Assembly: GCF_020532665.2 (NCBI RefSeq)
Contig: NZ_JAIWPG020000010.1
Location: 108,690-172,689 of the forward strand
DNA length: 64,000 nucleotides
Source: Lelliottia sp. WAP21
Lineage (GTDB): Bacteria; Pseudomonadota; Gammaproteobacteria; Enterobacterales; Enterobacteriaceae
Direction of reading: 5' to 3'
Part shown: positions 53,464 through 64,000 of the stretch, in pieces
Layout: the number at the start of each line of letters is the position of its first letter
Numbering within the stretch: position 1 is the stretch's first letter
Program-made: the position numbers and the translations under genes
The notes under the pieces: model-generated
The model's input: only the letters and a program-made list of their open reading frames with translations
Database searches by the model: none
What the model was told of the DNA's origin: nothing

Positions 53464-54417
53464 ATGTATACGAAGATTTTAGGTACCGGCAGTTATCTGC
53501 CAAAACAAGTGCGGACGAACGCCGATCTGGAAAAAATGGTTGATACATCTGACGAGTGGATTGTCACGCGCACAGGTATCCGTGAACGCCGTATCGCCGC
53601 GCCAGATGAAACGGTTTCTACCATGGGCTACGAAGCGGGTCTTCGTGCACTGGAGATGGCCGGTGTCGATAAAGAAGAGATCGGGCTTATTGTTGTCGCA
53701 ACGACCTCTTCGACGCATGCATTTCCAAGCGCTGCCTGTCAGATTCAGGGCATGTTGGGCATTAAAGGATGCCCGGCGTTTGACGTTGCTGCCGCCTGTG
53801 CAGGGTTTACCTACGCCCTGAGCGTCGCAGATATGTACGTGAAATCAGGTGCGGTAAAATATGCTCTGGTGATCGGCGCAGATGTTCTGGCCCGCACATG
53901 CGATCCAAGTGACCGCGGAACCATTATCATCTTTGGTGACGGCGCGGGTGCTGTCCTGCTTGGGCAGTCCGAACAACCCGGCATCATCTCTACGCATTTA
54001 CACGCTGACGGTAGCTATGGTGAGCTGTTAACGCTGCCAAATGCCGATCGCGTTAATCCGGATAACCCCATCCATCTGACGATGGCAGGTAACGAGGTCT
54101 TTAAAGTCGCAGTCACCGAACTGGCTCACATCGTTGATGAGACGCTTGCTGCGAATAACCTCGATCGCTCTGCACTAGACTGGCTGGTTCCGCATCAGGC
54201 GAACCTGCGTATCATCAGTGCAACCGCGAAGAAACTGGGTATGTCGATGGATAACGTTGTGGTGACGCTCGATCGTCACGGCAATACGTCTGCGGCATCG
54301 GTACCCTGCGCGTTTGACGAAGCGGTACGCGATGGGCGAATCAAACGTGACCAACTGGTCTTGCTTGAAGCCTTCGGTGGCGGTTTCACCTGGGGTTCCG
54401 CGCTGGTTCGTTTTTAG
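53464..54417 (+). CDS. fabH: 3-oxoacyl-ACP synthase III
   Basis: FabH condenses acetyl-CoA with malonyl-ACP to start each fatty acid. It has 317 residues with the full Cys-His-Asn triad: Cys112 in AAACAGFTY, His244 in VPHQANLRI, Asn274 in GNTSAASVP. It follows plsX closely and precedes fabD by 15 bp. Confidence 0.98.
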   Translation: MYTKILGTGSYLPKQVRTNADLEKMVDTSDEWIVTRTGIRERRIAAPDETVSTMGYEAGLRALEMAGVDKEEIGLIVVATTSSTHAFPSAACQIQGMLGIKGCPAFDVAAACAGFTYALSVADMYVKSGAVKYALVIGADVLARTCDPSDRGTIIIFGDGAGAVLLGQSEQPGIISTHLHADGSYGELLTLPNADRVNPDNPIHLTMAGNEVFKVAVTELAHIVDETLAANNLDRSALDWLVPHQANLRIISATAKKLGMSMDNVVVTLDRHGNTSAASVPCAFDEAVRDGRIKRDQLVLLEAFGGGFTWGSALVRF

Positions 54418-54432
54418 TATAAGGATTAAAAC

Positions 54433-55362
54433 ATGACGCAATTTGCTTTCGTCTTCCCGGGACAGGGATCTCAGGCTGTTGGGATGTTGTCAGACATGGC
54501 GGCAACCTATCCGATCGTGGAAGAGACTTTCCGTGAAGCTTCTGATGCTCTGGGTTACGATCTTTGGGCGTTGACGCAACAGGGTCCGGCTGAAGAGCTG
54601 AACAAAACCTGGCAAACCCAGCCGGCATTATTAACCGCGTCCGTCGCGCTGTGGCGCGTTTGGCAGCAGCAGGGCGGTAAAGCGCCAGCGCTGTTGGCAG
54701 GACATAGCCTGGGCGAATACTCGGCGCTGGTGTGTGCCGGTGTGATTGCCTTTGCTGATGCAGTACGTCTGGTTGAAATGCGCGGTAAATTCATGCAGGA
54801 AGCCGTGCCAGAAGGCACGGGCGGTATGTCTGCCATCATCGGTCTTGATGATGCGGCTATTGCAAAAGCCTGTGAAGAGTCTGCGGAAGGTCAGGTCGTC
54901 TCACCGGTTAACTTCAACTCGCCAGGCCAGGTCGTTATCGCCGGTCATAAAGAAGCGGTTGAACGTGCCGGTGCGGCTTGTAAAGCCGCAGGCGCCAAAC
55001 GCGCTCTGCCGCTGCCCGTCAGCGTGCCGTCTCACTGCGCGCTGATGAAGCCTGCTGCCGACAAACTGGCCGTTGAGCTTGAAAAAATTACCTTTAACGC
55101 ACCAACCATTTCGGTTGTGAACAACGTTGATGTGCAATGCGAAACTGCGCCAGAGGCTATTCGCCATGCGCTGGTTCGTCAGCTTTATAGCCCGGTTCAG
55201 TGGACCAAAACCGTTGAGTTTATGGCGTCACAGGGCGTTGAGCATCTTTATGAAGTCGGTCCAGGGAAAGTCCTCACCGGTCTGACAAAACGTATTGTTG
55301 ACACCCTGACGGCCTCCGCGCTTAACGAGCCGGAAGCCCTGTCAGCGGCACTCTCGCAATAA
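54433..55362 (+). CDS. fabD: Malonyl-CoA:ACP transacylase
   Basis: FabD loads malonate onto ACP. It has 309 residues. The nucleophile is Ser92 in GHSLGEY and the partner His201 in VPSHCAL; Arg117 is in EMRGKFMQ. Second member of fabHDG. Confidence 0.98.
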   Translation: MTQFAFVFPGQGSQAVGMLSDMAATYPIVEETFREASDALGYDLWALTQQGPAEELNKTWQTQPALLTASVALWRVWQQQGGKAPALLAGHSLGEYSALVCAGVIAFADAVRLVEMRGKFMQEAVPEGTGGMSAIIGLDDAAIAKACEESAEGQVVSPVNFNSPGQVVIAGHKEAVERAGAACKAAGAKRALPLPVSVPSHCALMKPAADKLAVELEKITFNAPTISVVNNVDVQCETAPEAIRHALVRQLYSPVQWTKTVEFMASQGVEHLYEVGPGKVLTGLTKRIVDTLTASALNEPEALSAALSQ

Positions 55363-55374
55363 AAGAGGAATACC

Positions 55375-56109
55375 ATGAGTTTTGAAGGAAAAATCGCACT
55401 GGTTACCGGCGCAAGCCGCGGTATTGGCCGTGCTATTGCTGAAACACTGGTTGCGCGTGGCGCAAAGGTGATTGGGACTGCGACCAGCGAGAAGGGCGCA
55501 CAAGCCATTAGCGAATACTTAGGTGCGAACGGCAAAGGTCTGATGTTGAATGTGACCGATCCTGCATCTATCGAATCTGTTCTGGAAAATATTCGCGCAG
55601 AATTTGGCGAAGTGGATATTCTGGTAAATAATGCCGGTATCACTCGCGACAACTTGCTGATGCGAATGAAAGATGCTGAGTGGGACGATATCATCGAAAC
55701 CAACCTGTCATCTGTATTCCGTCTGTCAAAAGCGGTAATGCGAGCTATGATGAAAAAGCGTCATGGGCGTATTATCACTATCGGTTCTGTGGTTGGTACC
55801 ATGGGAAATGCTGGTCAGGCTAACTACGCTGCGGCGAAAGCAGGTCTGATCGGTTTCAGTAAAGCCCTGGCGCGTGAAGTTGCGTCCCGCGGTATTACTG
55901 TAAACGTTGTTGCTCCGGGTTTTATTGAGACGGACATGACGCGTGCGCTGACCGATGATCAGCGTGCGGGTACGTTGGCGGCTGTTCCAGCAGGGCGCCT
56001 TGGCGATCCGAAAGAAATCGCCAGCGCGGTTGCATTTTTAGCTTCTGACGAAGCGGGTTACATCACTGGTGAGACCCTCCACGTCAACGGCGGGATGTAT
56101 ATGGTTTAA
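55375..56109 (+). CDS. fabG: 3-oxoacyl-ACP reductase
   Basis: FabG reduces beta-ketoacyl-ACP with NADPH. It has 244 residues. The cofactor motif is TGASRGIGRAI; the SDR tetrad includes Asn in LVNNAGITRD, Ser in ITIGSVVG, Tyr151 and Lys155 (NYAAAKAG). acpP follows after a 154-bp gap that probably holds an acpP promoter. Confidence 0.98.
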   Translation: MSFEGKIALVTGASRGIGRAIAETLVARGAKVIGTATSEKGAQAISEYLGANGKGLMLNVTDPASIESVLENIRAEFGEVDILVNNAGITRDNLLMRMKDAEWDDIIETNLSSVFRLSKAVMRAMMKKRHGRIITIGSVVGTMGNAGQANYAAAKAGLIGFSKALAREVASRGITVNVVAPGFIETDMTRALTDDQRAGTLAAVPAGRLGDPKEIASAVAFLASDEAGYITGETLHVNGGMYMV

Positions 56110-56263
56110 CCACGATGAAAAATATTTGCGTTATTAGGGCGAATGGCCTCAGAATAACGTAAAATCGTGGTAAGACATGCCGGGATTTAGTTGCAAATTT
56201 TTCAACATTTTATACACTACGAAAACCATCGCGAAAGCGAGTTTTGATAGGAAATTTAAGAGT

Positions 56264-56500
56264 ATGAGCACTATCGAAGAACGCGTTAAGAAAATTATCG
56301 GCGAGCAGCTTGGCGTTAAGCAGGAAGAAGTTGTGAACTCCGCTTCCTTCGTTGAAGACCTGGGCGCAGATTCTCTTGACACCGTTGAGCTGGTCATGGC
56401 TCTGGAAGAAGAGTTTGATACTGAGATTCCGGACGAAGAAGCTGAGAAAATCACCACCGTTCAGGCTGCCATTGATTACATCAACGGTCACCAGGCGTAA
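56264..56500 (+). CDS. acpP: Acyl carrier protein
   Basis: AcpP carries growing acyl chains on 4'-phosphopantetheine. It has 78 residues from [19 protein letters not shown]; the modified serine is Ser36 of the mature protein in [10 protein letters not shown]. The longer frame upstream (56177) is intergenic DNA. It is expressed at high level and followed by a terminator that lies before fabF. Confidence 0.98.
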   Translation: MSTIEERVKKIIGEQLGVKQEEVVNSASFVEDLGADSLDTVELVMALEEEFDTEIPDEEAEKITTVQAAIDYINGHQA

Positions 56501-56511
56501 GTGAACATCTC

Positions 56512-57833
<1,322 letters not shown>

Positions 57834-57856
57834 AGCGTCTGGTCATCACCGTGTTT

Positions 57857-57885
57857 AAAAAGGTCCGCTTGCCGGGCCTTTTTTA
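57857..57885 (+). terminator. Terminator of fabF
   Basis: AAGGTCCG-CTTGC-CGGGCCTT (57860-57880, one G-T pair) is followed by a T-run; it separates fabF from pabC. Confidence 0.82.
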
Positions 57886-57954
57886 TTCCGTTTTCTTCCC
57901 TTGTCCGCGGTGATCCTTCCTGCCAAACTATTCCGTTACGACTAAGGAGTGACC

Positions 57955-58764
57955 ATGTTTTTGATCAATGGCCATGAGCAGGATTATCTTGCTGCGAACG
58001 ACAGGGCAATTCAGTTTGGCGACGGATGCTTTACCACGGCGCGAATTGTAAAAGGAGAGATCGCTCTTCTCCCCGCCCATCTTCAACGACTGCGCAAGAC
58101 GTGTGAAACACTTCTCATCCCTTTCACGGAATGGTCGTTGCTGGAAAACGAGATGAAAAGCCTCGCCGCCGGACACGCCCGGGGCGTGTTAAAGGTCATT
58201 CTTACCCGGGGCAGCGGCGGGCGCGGATACAGCGCATCTGATTGCCAGCATCCCACGCGTCTCCTTTCTGTTTCGGCCTATCCTGCGCACTACGATCGCT
58301 GGCGCAATGAAGGTATCACCCTTGAACTTAGCCCTGTCCGCCTTGGTCGCAACCCGATGCTGGCGGGTTTGAAGCATCTTAACCGTCTGGAGCAGGTGTT
58401 GATCCGTACTCATCTTGAGCAGTCAGCGGCGGATGAAGCGCTGGTGGTTGACAGCGAAGGGTTCATTACGGAATGCTGTGCGGCTAATTTGCTGTGGCGA
58501 CAGGGTAATGATGTCTTTACCCCGCGCCTCGATCACGCCGGAGTGAACGGGATCATGCGTCAGTTTTGTATGCAGACGCTGGCACGCTCTGGCTTTCGTG
58601 TTGTCGAAGTGAATGCGCGCATTGAGGCACTGGACACTGCCGATGAGGTGGTGGCCTGCAATGCGTTGATGCCCGTTGTACCGGTACGTGCTTGTGGCAA
58701 CCTGCGCTTTTCATCGCGTACGTTGTTCCAGTTTTTGGCCCCACTGTGTGAGCAAACCAGATAG
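57955..58764 (+). CDS. pabC: Aminodeoxychorismate lyase
   Basis: PabC is the PLP-dependent enzyme that makes 4-aminobenzoate for folate. It has 269 residues from [12 protein letters not shown] (ATG 57955); GTG 57949 is two codons upstream. The PLP lysine is in [10 protein letters not shown], with [13 protein letters not shown] for cofactor binding. Its stop is 2 bp before mltG, and it heads pabC-mltG-tmk-holB-ycfH. Confidence 0.95.
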   Translation: MFLINGHEQDYLAANDRAIQFGDGCFTTARIVKGEIALLPAHLQRLRKTCETLLIPFTEWSLLENEMKSLAAGHARGVLKVILTRGSGGRGYSASDCQHPTRLLSVSAYPAHYDRWRNEGITLELSPVRLGRNPMLAGLKHLNRLEQVLIRTHLEQSAADEALVVDSEGFITECCAANLLWRQGNDVFTPRLDHAGVNGIMRQFCMQTLARSGFRVVEVNARIEALDTADEVVACNALMPVVPVRACGNLRFSSRTLFQFLAPLCEQTR

Positions 58765-58766
58765 TC

Positions 58767-59789
58767 ATGAAAAAAATGTTGCGCTTTGTCCTCTTACTTA
58801 TTGTCGTGCTCGCGATTGCCGGCGGCGTCGGGATGTGGAAAGTTCGTCAGATGGCGGACAGCAAAATCCTGATAAAAGAAGAGACGATATTCTCGCTGAA
58901 ACCCGGGACCGGACGGCTGGCCCTGGGGGAACAACTGTATGCGGATAAGGTGATCAATCGTCCCCGCGTCTTCCAGTGGTTGCTGCGTGTTGAACCCGAG
59001 CTGTCACATTTTAAAGCCGGTACGTATCGCTTTACGCCAGGCATGACGGTACGTGACATGCTCGAGCTGCTGGAAAGCGGTAAAGAAGCTCAGTTTCCGC
59101 TGCGTTTTGTCGAAGGGATGCGCCTGAGCGATTATCTCAAACAGCTCCGCGATGCGCCTTATATCAAACACACCTTAAAAGACGATCGCTACGCCACGGT
59201 GGCCGAGGTTCTGTCTCTTGAACATCCGGAGTGGGTAGAAGGCTGGTTCTGGCCGGATACCTGGATGTATACCGCCGGGACAACCGATGTCTCTATCCTC
59301 AAGCGGGCCCATAAAAAGATGGTGGCCGCGGTTGAGGCTGCATGGGAGGGACGGGCAGAAGGGTTACCTTATCAAGATCAGAATCAGTTCGTGACCATGG
59401 CGTCCATCATTGAGAAAGAAACCGCGGTCGCCAGCGAACGCGATCAGGTCGCATCCGTCTTTATTAACCGTCTGCGCATCGGCATGCGGCTGCAAACCGA
59501 CCCGACGGTCATCTACGGTATGGGTGAAAGCTATACCGGCAAGATCACACGTAAGGATCTGGAGACGGCAACCGCGTATAATACCTACGTGATTAGCGGG
59601 TTGCCGCCTGGGCCGATTGCGACCCCGGGTCAGGCGTCACTGGATGCCGCGGCGCATCCGGCTAAAACACCGTATCTCTATTTTGTGGCGGATGGTAAAG
59701 GTGGGCACACCTTTAATACAAACCTTGCGAGCCACAATCGCTCTGTTCAGGACTATCTGAAAGCACTTAAGGAAAAAAATGCGCAGTAA
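58767..59789 (+). CDS. mltG: Endolytic murein transglycosylase MltG
   Basis: MltG (YceG) cuts nascent glycan strands and so ends their synthesis. It has 340 residues: one N-terminal membrane helix ([20 protein letters not shown]), a LysM-like part, and the YceG catalytic domain with Glu218 in [15 protein letters not shown]. The C-terminal [20 protein letters not shown] is also conserved. It overlaps tmk by 11 nt. Confidence 0.96.
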   Translation: MKKMLRFVLLLIVVLAIAGGVGMWKVRQMADSKILIKEETIFSLKPGTGRLALGEQLYADKVINRPRVFQWLLRVEPELSHFKAGTYRFTPGMTVRDMLELLESGKEAQFPLRFVEGMRLSDYLKQLRDAPYIKHTLKDDRYATVAEVLSLEHPEWVEGWFWPDTWMYTAGTTDVSILKRAHKKMVAAVEAAWEGRAEGLPYQDQNQFVTMASIIEKETAVASERDQVASVFINRLRIGMRLQTDPTVIYGMGESYTGKITRKDLETATAYNTYVISGLPPGPIATPGQASLDAAAHPAKTPYLYFVADGKGGHTFNTNLASHNRSVQDYLKALKEKNAQ

Positions 59790-60420
59790 CTACATCGTCA
59801 TCGAGGGGCTGGAAGGCGCCGGGAAAACCACGGCTCGTAACGTGGTCGTTGAGACACTCAAAGCGCTGGGCATTGCCGAGATGGTGTTTACCCGCGAACC
59901 TGGCGGTACCCAGCTTGCGGAGAAACTGCGAAGCCTGGTACTCGACATCAAATCCGTCGGTGATGAAGTCATCAATGATAAAGCCGAAGTGCTGATGTTT
60001 TATGCTGCCCGCGTTCAGCTTGTTGAAACGGTGATTAAACCGGCTCTGGCGAAAGGGCAGTGGGTCATTGGCGATCGCCACGACCTCTCCACGCAGGCGT
60101 ATCAGGGAGGAGGGCGTGGTATCGATCAAACCATGCTGGCGACGCTGCGTGATGCGGTGTTAGGGGATTTTCGTCCTGACCTGACGCTTTATCTGGACGT
60201 GACACCAGAAATCGGTTTGAAACGTGCGCGAGCCCGGGGTGAACTGGATCGCATTGAACAAGAGTCTTTCGATTTCTTTAATCGCACCCGCGCCCGCTAT
60301 CTCGAGCTGGCCGCAACGGACTCGTCGATTCGTACCATTGATGCGACGCAATCACTTGAAGCCGTCACCCTGGCGATTCGTGAAACGGTGACGCGCTGGT
60401 TGCAGGAGCAAACGGCATGA
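59779..60420 (+). CDS. tmk: Thymidylate kinase
   Basis: Tmk phosphorylates dTMP to dTDP. It has 213 residues; the P-loop GLEGAGKTT is near residues 10-18, the DRH motif is in [19 protein letters not shown], and the LID region follows [22 protein letters not shown]. Its start lies within mltG, and its end overlaps holB by 4 nt (ATGA). Confidence 0.97.
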   Translation: MRSNYIVIEGLEGAGKTTARNVVVETLKALGIAEMVFTREPGGTQLAEKLRSLVLDIKSVGDEVINDKAEVLMFYAARVQLVETVIKPALAKGQWVIGDRHDLSTQAYQGGGRGIDQTMLATLRDAVLGDFRPDLTLYLDVTPEIGLKRARARGELDRIEQESFDFFNRTRARYLELAATDSSIRTIDATQSLEAVTLAIRETVTRWLQEQTA

Positions 60421-61421
60421 AATGGTATCCATGGCTGCGTCCGCACTTTGATCAGCTGATCGCCAGCTATCAGGCCGGTCGGGGGCATCATGCGTTACTG
60501 ATTCAGGCTTTGCCCGGCATGGGTGAAGACGCGCTGATTTACGCGATCACCCGTTTTTTGATGTGTCAGCAGCCCCAGGGACAGAAAAGCTGTGGTAAAT
60601 GCCGTGGCTGCCAGCTAATGCAGGCTGGCACACACCCGGATTACTACCGGCTCGAGCCTGAGAAAGGGAAAAGTACCCTTGGGATTGATGCCGTGCGCGA
60701 TGTCAGCGAAAAACTGTATGAGCATGCACGCCTCGGTGGAGCGAAAGTGGTCTGGCTTAGCGATGCGTCGCTGCTGACGGAAGCGGCCGCAAATGCCCTG
60801 TTAAAAACGCTTGAAGAGCCACCGGAAAAAACCTGGTTCTTTTTATCCTGTCGGGATCCCGGGCGTTTGCTGGCCACATTACGCAGCCGCTGTCGTCTTC
60901 ACCACCTGGCGGTTCCTCAGGAAACATGGGCATTAAGCTGGCTTCAGCGAGAAGTGACGGTGTCACAAGAATCAGCGCTGGCTGCGTTGCGTCTGTGCAG
61001 CGGTGCCCCTGCGGCTGCACTGGAACTTCTTCAAAAAGAGGCCTGGTCACACCGTATGCAGCTTTGCAGTGCCGTAGAGCAGGCGCTCGACAGCCGCGAC
61101 TGGCTTGGCGTATTAAGCGTGCTCAATCACGATCAGGCCCCTGTGCGCCTTCACTGGCTGGTCTCGTTGTTACTGGATGCGATGAAACTCCAGCAAGGCG
61201 CGACGCTGGTCTCCAACGTCGATGTCTGGCCACTGATTAATACGCTGGCAAACGCGCTGCCTGGCGCAACATTACGCGCCATTGTTCATGAAATGTGCCT
61301 TTGCCGCGAACAACTTCTTACGGTAACCGGTTTGAATCGCGAGCTTGTCCTCACCGATCTGTTACTGCGTATCGAACATTACCTGCAATCAGGCGCGGTA
61401 CTGCCGGCCTCCCATCTTTGA
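60417..61421 (+). CDS. holB: DNA polymerase III delta' subunit
   Basis: HolB is the delta' part of the clamp loader of the replicative polymerase. It has 334 residues. The AAA+ core has a degenerate P-loop ([11 protein letters not shown]), as expected for a subunit without ATPase, a zinc module with four cysteines ([16 protein letters not shown]), and an SRC-type arginine finger in RSRCRLHHL. The C-terminal collar domain follows from 210. ycfH starts 10 bp later. Confidence 0.96.
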   Translation: MKWYPWLRPHFDQLIASYQAGRGHHALLIQALPGMGEDALIYAITRFLMCQQPQGQKSCGKCRGCQLMQAGTHPDYYRLEPEKGKSTLGIDAVRDVSEKLYEHARLGGAKVVWLSDASLLTEAAANALLKTLEEPPEKTWFFLSCRDPGRLLATLRSRCRLHHLAVPQETWALSWLQREVTVSQESALAALRLCSGAPAAALELLQKEAWSHRMQLCSAVEQALDSRDWLGVLSVLNHDQAPVRLHWLVSLLLDAMKLQQGATLVSNVDVWPLINTLANALPGATLRAIVHEMCLCREQLLTVTGLNRELVLTDLLLRIEHYLQSGAVLPASHL

Positions 61422-61431
61422 GAGAGACATT

Positions 61432-62226
61432 ATGTTTTTAGTCGACTCACACTGCCATCTCGATGGCCTGGATTATCAATCGCTGCATAAGGATGTGGAT
61501 GATGTGCTGGCAAAAGCCGCCAGCCGTGACGTTAAGTTTTGTCTGGCCGTTGCGACAACCCTGCCGGGGTATCGCAGCATGCGCGAGCTGGTAGGGATGC
61601 GCGAAAACGTGGTCTTTTCCTGCGGTGTGCACCCGTTAAATCAGGACGAAGACTACGATCCGGAAGACCTTCGCCGTCTGGCCGCTGAAGAGGGTGTCGT
61701 TGCGATGGGCGAAACCGGTCTGGATTATTACTACACGCCGGAAACGAAGCCACGTCAGCAGGAATCCTTCCGCCATCACATCCGTATTGGACGCGAGCTG
61801 AATAAGCCGGTTATTGTCCATACGCGTGATGCCCGGGCCGACACGCTGGCTATCCTGAGCGAAGAAAAAGTGACGGATTGCGGTGGCGTACTACACTGTT
61901 TCACAGAAGACAGAGAAACGGCGGGAAAATTGCTGGATATGGGCTTTTATATCTCGTTTTCCGGGATTGTGACGTTTCGTAATGCTGAGCAAATTCGGGA
62001 CGCGGCACGTTACGTTCCGATCGATCGTATTCTGGTCGAGACAGATTCTCCGTATCTGGCGCCGGTACCGCACCGCGGGAAAGAAAACCAGCCAGCCATG
62101 ACGAGAGATGTCGCTGAGTATATGGCCGTACTTAAAGGAGTCAGTATTGAAGAGCTGGCCCGCGTGACCACTGAAAACTTCGCCAGCCTGTTCCATATCG
62201 ACCCCACCCGCCTGCAAACTGTCTGA
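61432..62226 (+). CDS. ycfH: TatD-family metal-dependent hydrolase YcfH
   Basis: This 264-residue putative deoxyribonuclease of the TatD family starts MFLVDSHCHLDG at 61432 (61345 is an upstream alternative inside holB). Metal-binding HCHLD, GETGLDYY, VIVHTRDA, HCFTE and ETDSPYL motifs are all present. The E. coli protein is active on DNA in vitro; its cellular role is unclear. Last gene of the pabC-ycfH unit. Confidence 0.95.
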   Translation: MFLVDSHCHLDGLDYQSLHKDVDDVLAKAASRDVKFCLAVATTLPGYRSMRELVGMRENVVFSCGVHPLNQDEDYDPEDLRRLAAEEGVVAMGETGLDYYYTPETKPRQQESFRHHIRIGRELNKPVIVHTRDARADTLAILSEEKVTDCGGVLHCFTEDRETAGKLLDMGFYISFSGIVTFRNAEQIRDAARYVPIDRILVETDSPYLAPVPHRGKENQPAMTRDVAEYMAVLKGVSIEELARVTTENFASLFHIDPTRLQTV

Positions 62227-62235
62227 TAGACCTGT

Positions 62236-62260
62236 TTTTTTTAGGCTCGTAATTAATAAA
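62236..62260. promoter_or_regulatory. Upstream Mlc operator of ptsG (candidate)
   Basis: CTCGTAATTAATAAACAAAG and the preceding T-run resemble the distal E. coli Mlc site of ptsG. Its centre lies about 172 bp upstream of the inferred start, close to the E. coli distance. Confidence 0.5.
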
Positions 62261-62276
62261 CAAAGCGAGTAGAGTT

Positions 62277-62309
62277 CACCGCCTCATTTGGGGCGGTGAT
62301 GATGTTTTT
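62277..62309 (+). terminator. Terminator candidate after ycfH
   Basis: CACCGCC (62277-62283) pairs with GGCGGTG (62292-62298), followed after five bases by a T5 run. A modest intrinsic terminator. Confidence 0.5.
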
Positions 62310-62371
62310 GGACACATCCGGACATGCTTTTTGTAAATAACTGAAAGTTTTTCGACCGTCTCGAGCTGAAA

Positions 62372-62387
62372 CGTGATAGCCGTCAAA
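62372..62387 (+). promoter_or_regulatory. CRP site of ptsG
   Basis: CGTGA-TAGCCG-TCAAA matches the CRP site of E. coli ptsG. Its centre is about 40.5 bp upstream of a start near 62420, the class II position. Confidence 0.75.
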
Positions 62388-62402
62388 CAAAGTCGGAGTG
62401 AT

Positions 62403-62425
62403 TTATTTTACTCTGTGTAATAAAT
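62403..62425. promoter_or_regulatory. Proximal Mlc operator of ptsG
   Basis: TTATTTTACTCTGTGTAATA with the following AAT is the E. coli Mlc site overlapping the P1 start, here kept without visible change. Confidence 0.72.
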
Positions 62426-62501
62426 AAAGGGCGCTTAGATGTCCTGTCCACGGCACGGTTCTCCCCCCGGGCCAATGCGTGAAAACGTAAAAAAAAGCAC
62501 A

Positions 62502-62524
62502 AATACTCAGGAGCACTCTCAATT
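62502..62524 (+). promoter_or_regulatory. SgrS small-RNA target at the ptsG ribosome site
   Basis: ACTCAGGAGCACTCTCAATT is the region with which SgrS pairs in E. coli ptsG mRNA, next to the start codon and covering the Shine-Dalgarno AGGAG. It is conserved here, so glucose-phosphate stress control is likely. Confidence 0.75.
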
Positions 62525-63958
62525 ATGTTTAAGAATGCATTTGCTAACCTGCAAAAGGTCGGTAAATCGCTGATGCTGCCAGTATCCGTACTGCCTATCG
62601 CAGGTATCCTGCTGGGCGTCGGTTCTGCTAACTTCAGCTGGCTGCCAGCCGTAGTCTCTCACGTGATGGCCGAAGCAGGCGGTTCTGTCTTTGCTAACAT
62701 GCCGTTAATCTTCGCTATCGGTGTAGCACTGGGCTTCACCAATAACGACGGTGTCTCTGCACTGGCATCGGTTGTGGCTTACGGCATTATGGTGAAAACC
62801 ATGGCTGTGGTTGCGCCATTGGTCCTGCACTTACCGGCTGAAGAGATCGCAGCGAAACACCTGGCCGATACCGGGGTTCTCGGCGGTATCATCTCGGGTG
62901 CGATTGCGGCGTATATGTTTAACCGTTTCTACCGCATCAAGCTGCCTGAGTATCTGGGCTTCTTCGCTGGCAAGCGCTTTGTCCCGATCATCTCTGGTCT
63001 GGCGGCGATCTTCACCGGCGTGGTGCTGTCCTTCATCTGGCCACCTATCGGTTCCGCTATCCAGACCTTCTCTCAGTGGGCCGCGTATCAGAACCCGGTA
63101 GTGGCGTTCGGTATCTACGGTTTCGTTGAACGTTGCCTGGTACCATTTGGTCTGCACCATATCTGGAACGTTCCTTTCCAGATGCAGATCGGTGAATACA
63201 CCAACGCAGCAGGTCAGGTATTCCACGGCGATATTCCACGTTACATGGCGGGTGACCCAACTGCAGGCAAACTGTCTGGTGGCTTCCTGTTCAAAATGTA
63301 CGGTCTGCCAGCGGCTGCGATCGCTATCTGGCACTCTGCGAAACCAGAGAACCGTGCAAAAGTGGGCGGCATCATGATCTCCGCAGCGCTGACCTCGTTC
63401 CTGACCGGTATCACCGAGCCAATCGAGTTCTCCTTCATGTTCGTTGCGCCGATTCTGTACATTATCCACGCGATTCTGGCGGGTCTGGCGTTCCCAATTT
63501 GTATTCTGTTGGGTATGCGTGACGGTACATCCTTCTCGCACGGTCTGATCGACTTTATCGTACTGTCGGGTAACAGCAGCAAACTGTGGCTGTTCCCAAT
63601 CGTGGGTATTTGCTACGCGATCGTTTACTACACCATCTTCCGCGTGCTGATCAAAGCACTGGACCTGAAAACACCAGGTCGTGAAGATGCAACTGAAGAC
63701 AGCAAAGCAACCGCGACCAGCGAAATGGCCCCGGCGCTGATTGCAGCCTTCGGTGGTAAAGACAACATCACTAACCTGGACGCGTGTATCACTCGTCTGC
63801 GTGTGAGCGTGGCTGACGTGGCAAAAGTTGATCAACCTGGCCTGAAAAAATTGGGCGCAGCAGGTGTGGTTGTTGCAGGTTCGGGTGTTCAGGCAATCTT
63901 CGGGACTAAATCCGATAACCTGAAAACCGAAATGGATGAGTACATCCGCAGCCACTAA
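62525..63958 (+). CDS. ptsG: Glucose-specific PTS enzyme IICB
   Basis: PtsG takes up and phosphorylates glucose. It has 477 residues: a IIC membrane domain (about 1-380, with [15 protein letters not shown] near the substrate site), a linker, and the cytoplasmic IIB domain with the phosphorylated Cys421 in LDACITRLR. Expression is controlled by CRP, Mlc and SgrS sites seen upstream. Confidence 0.98.
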   Translation: MFKNAFANLQKVGKSLMLPVSVLPIAGILLGVGSANFSWLPAVVSHVMAEAGGSVFANMPLIFAIGVALGFTNNDGVSALASVVAYGIMVKTMAVVAPLVLHLPAEEIAAKHLADTGVLGGIISGAIAAYMFNRFYRIKLPEYLGFFAGKRFVPIISGLAAIFTGVVLSFIWPPIGSAIQTFSQWAAYQNPVVAFGIYGFVERCLVPFGLHHIWNVPFQMQIGEYTNAAGQVFHGDIPRYMAGDPTAGKLSGGFLFKMYGLPAAAIAIWHSAKPENRAKVGGIMISAALTSFLTGITEPIEFSFMFVAPILYIIHAILAGLAFPICILLGMRDGTSFSHGLIDFIVLSGNSSKLWLFPIVGICYAIVYYTIFRVLIKALDLKTPGREDATEDSKATATSEMAPALIAAFGGKDNITNLDACITRLRVSVADVAKVDQPGLKKLGAAGVVVAGSGVQAIFGTKSDNLKTEMDEYIRSH

Positions 63959-63977
63959 GGTGTGATCTGGGGAGACT

Positions 63978-64000
63978 AAGGCAGCCGAATGGCTGCCTTT
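63978..64000 (+). terminator. Terminator of ptsG (at window edge)
   Basis: AAGGCAGCC-GAAT-GGCTGCCTT is a perfect 9-bp stem; the T-run begins as the window ends. Confidence 0.8.

Noticed and set aside
62831..63955. A 374-codon open frame on the minus strand opposite ptsG
   Set aside because: It is rich in His, Arg, Gln and Cys in a low-complexity way, matches no family, and is the shadow expected from codon bias of a highly expressed gene on the other strand.

Overview
This 64-kb window is chromosomal core DNA of a member of the Enterobacteriaceae. Nearly every gene has a recognisable counterpart in the Escherichia coli segment that runs from serX-ghrA through the curli, osmoregulated glucan, flg and fab clusters to ptsG, in the same order and orientation. 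Protein identities look high but not E. coli-like, and an MFS/LysR gene pair lies between flgL and rne where E. coli has none. An Enterobacter, Lelliottia or Leclercia-like genus fits best; this is inferred from gene content and not from any search.

Layout. 1-430 is the tail of a LysR-type regulator, followed by tRNA-Ser(GGA) on the minus strand. 806-3796 carries ghrA, ycdX, ycdY and ycdZ. 3841-8269 is the complete curli locus: csgDEFG on the minus strand, a 747-bp divergent regulatory region, and csgBAC on the plus strand. 8383-10762 holds ymdA, ymdB and clsC. 10792-16277 is opgC divergent from opgGH (periplasmic glucans). 16335-28106 is a run of mostly minus-strand single genes and small operons: yceK, msyB, mdtG, lpxL, trhO (plus), yceJ-yceI, yceO, solA, bssS, dinI, pyrC, yceB, grxB, mdtH. 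28385-32203 is rimJ-yceH-yceM followed by murJ. 32259-43746 is the flagellar region: flgAMN on the minus strand, and flgBCDEFGHIJ plus flgKL on the plus strand. 43823-46085 is the extra MFS/LysR pair. 46127-49318 is rne, divergent from rluC. 50907-62226 holds yceF (minus) and the long plus-strand row yceD-rpmF-plsX-fabH-fabD-fabG-acpP-fabF-pabC-mltG-tmk-holB-ycfH. ptsG closes the window.

How the genes work together. The curli locus encodes subunits (CsgA, CsgB), the export pore and accessories (CsgG, CsgE, CsgF), a periplasmic anti-aggregation protein (CsgC) and the master regulator CsgD. The flg genes supply the rod, hook, rings, hook-filament junction and the sigma-28 checkpoint. The fab cluster couples ribosomal protein L32, phospholipid precursor synthesis and fatty-acid elongation. 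Several control sites can be read directly: a CRP-like site before ycdZ, CsgD boxes before csgB, a Fur-box array before yceJ, a LexA box before dinI, a PurR-like operator before pyrC, an FlhDC-like box between flgA and flgB, sigma-28 promoters before flgM and flgK, and the CRP, Mlc and SgrS target sites of ptsG.

I see no prophage, insertion sequence, CRISPR array or defence system, and no convincing novel multi-gene system. The items most worth a second look are the MFS/LysR insertion with its perfect palindrome, the Fur-box array upstream of yceJI, and the 38-codon gene yceO, which is easily missed.
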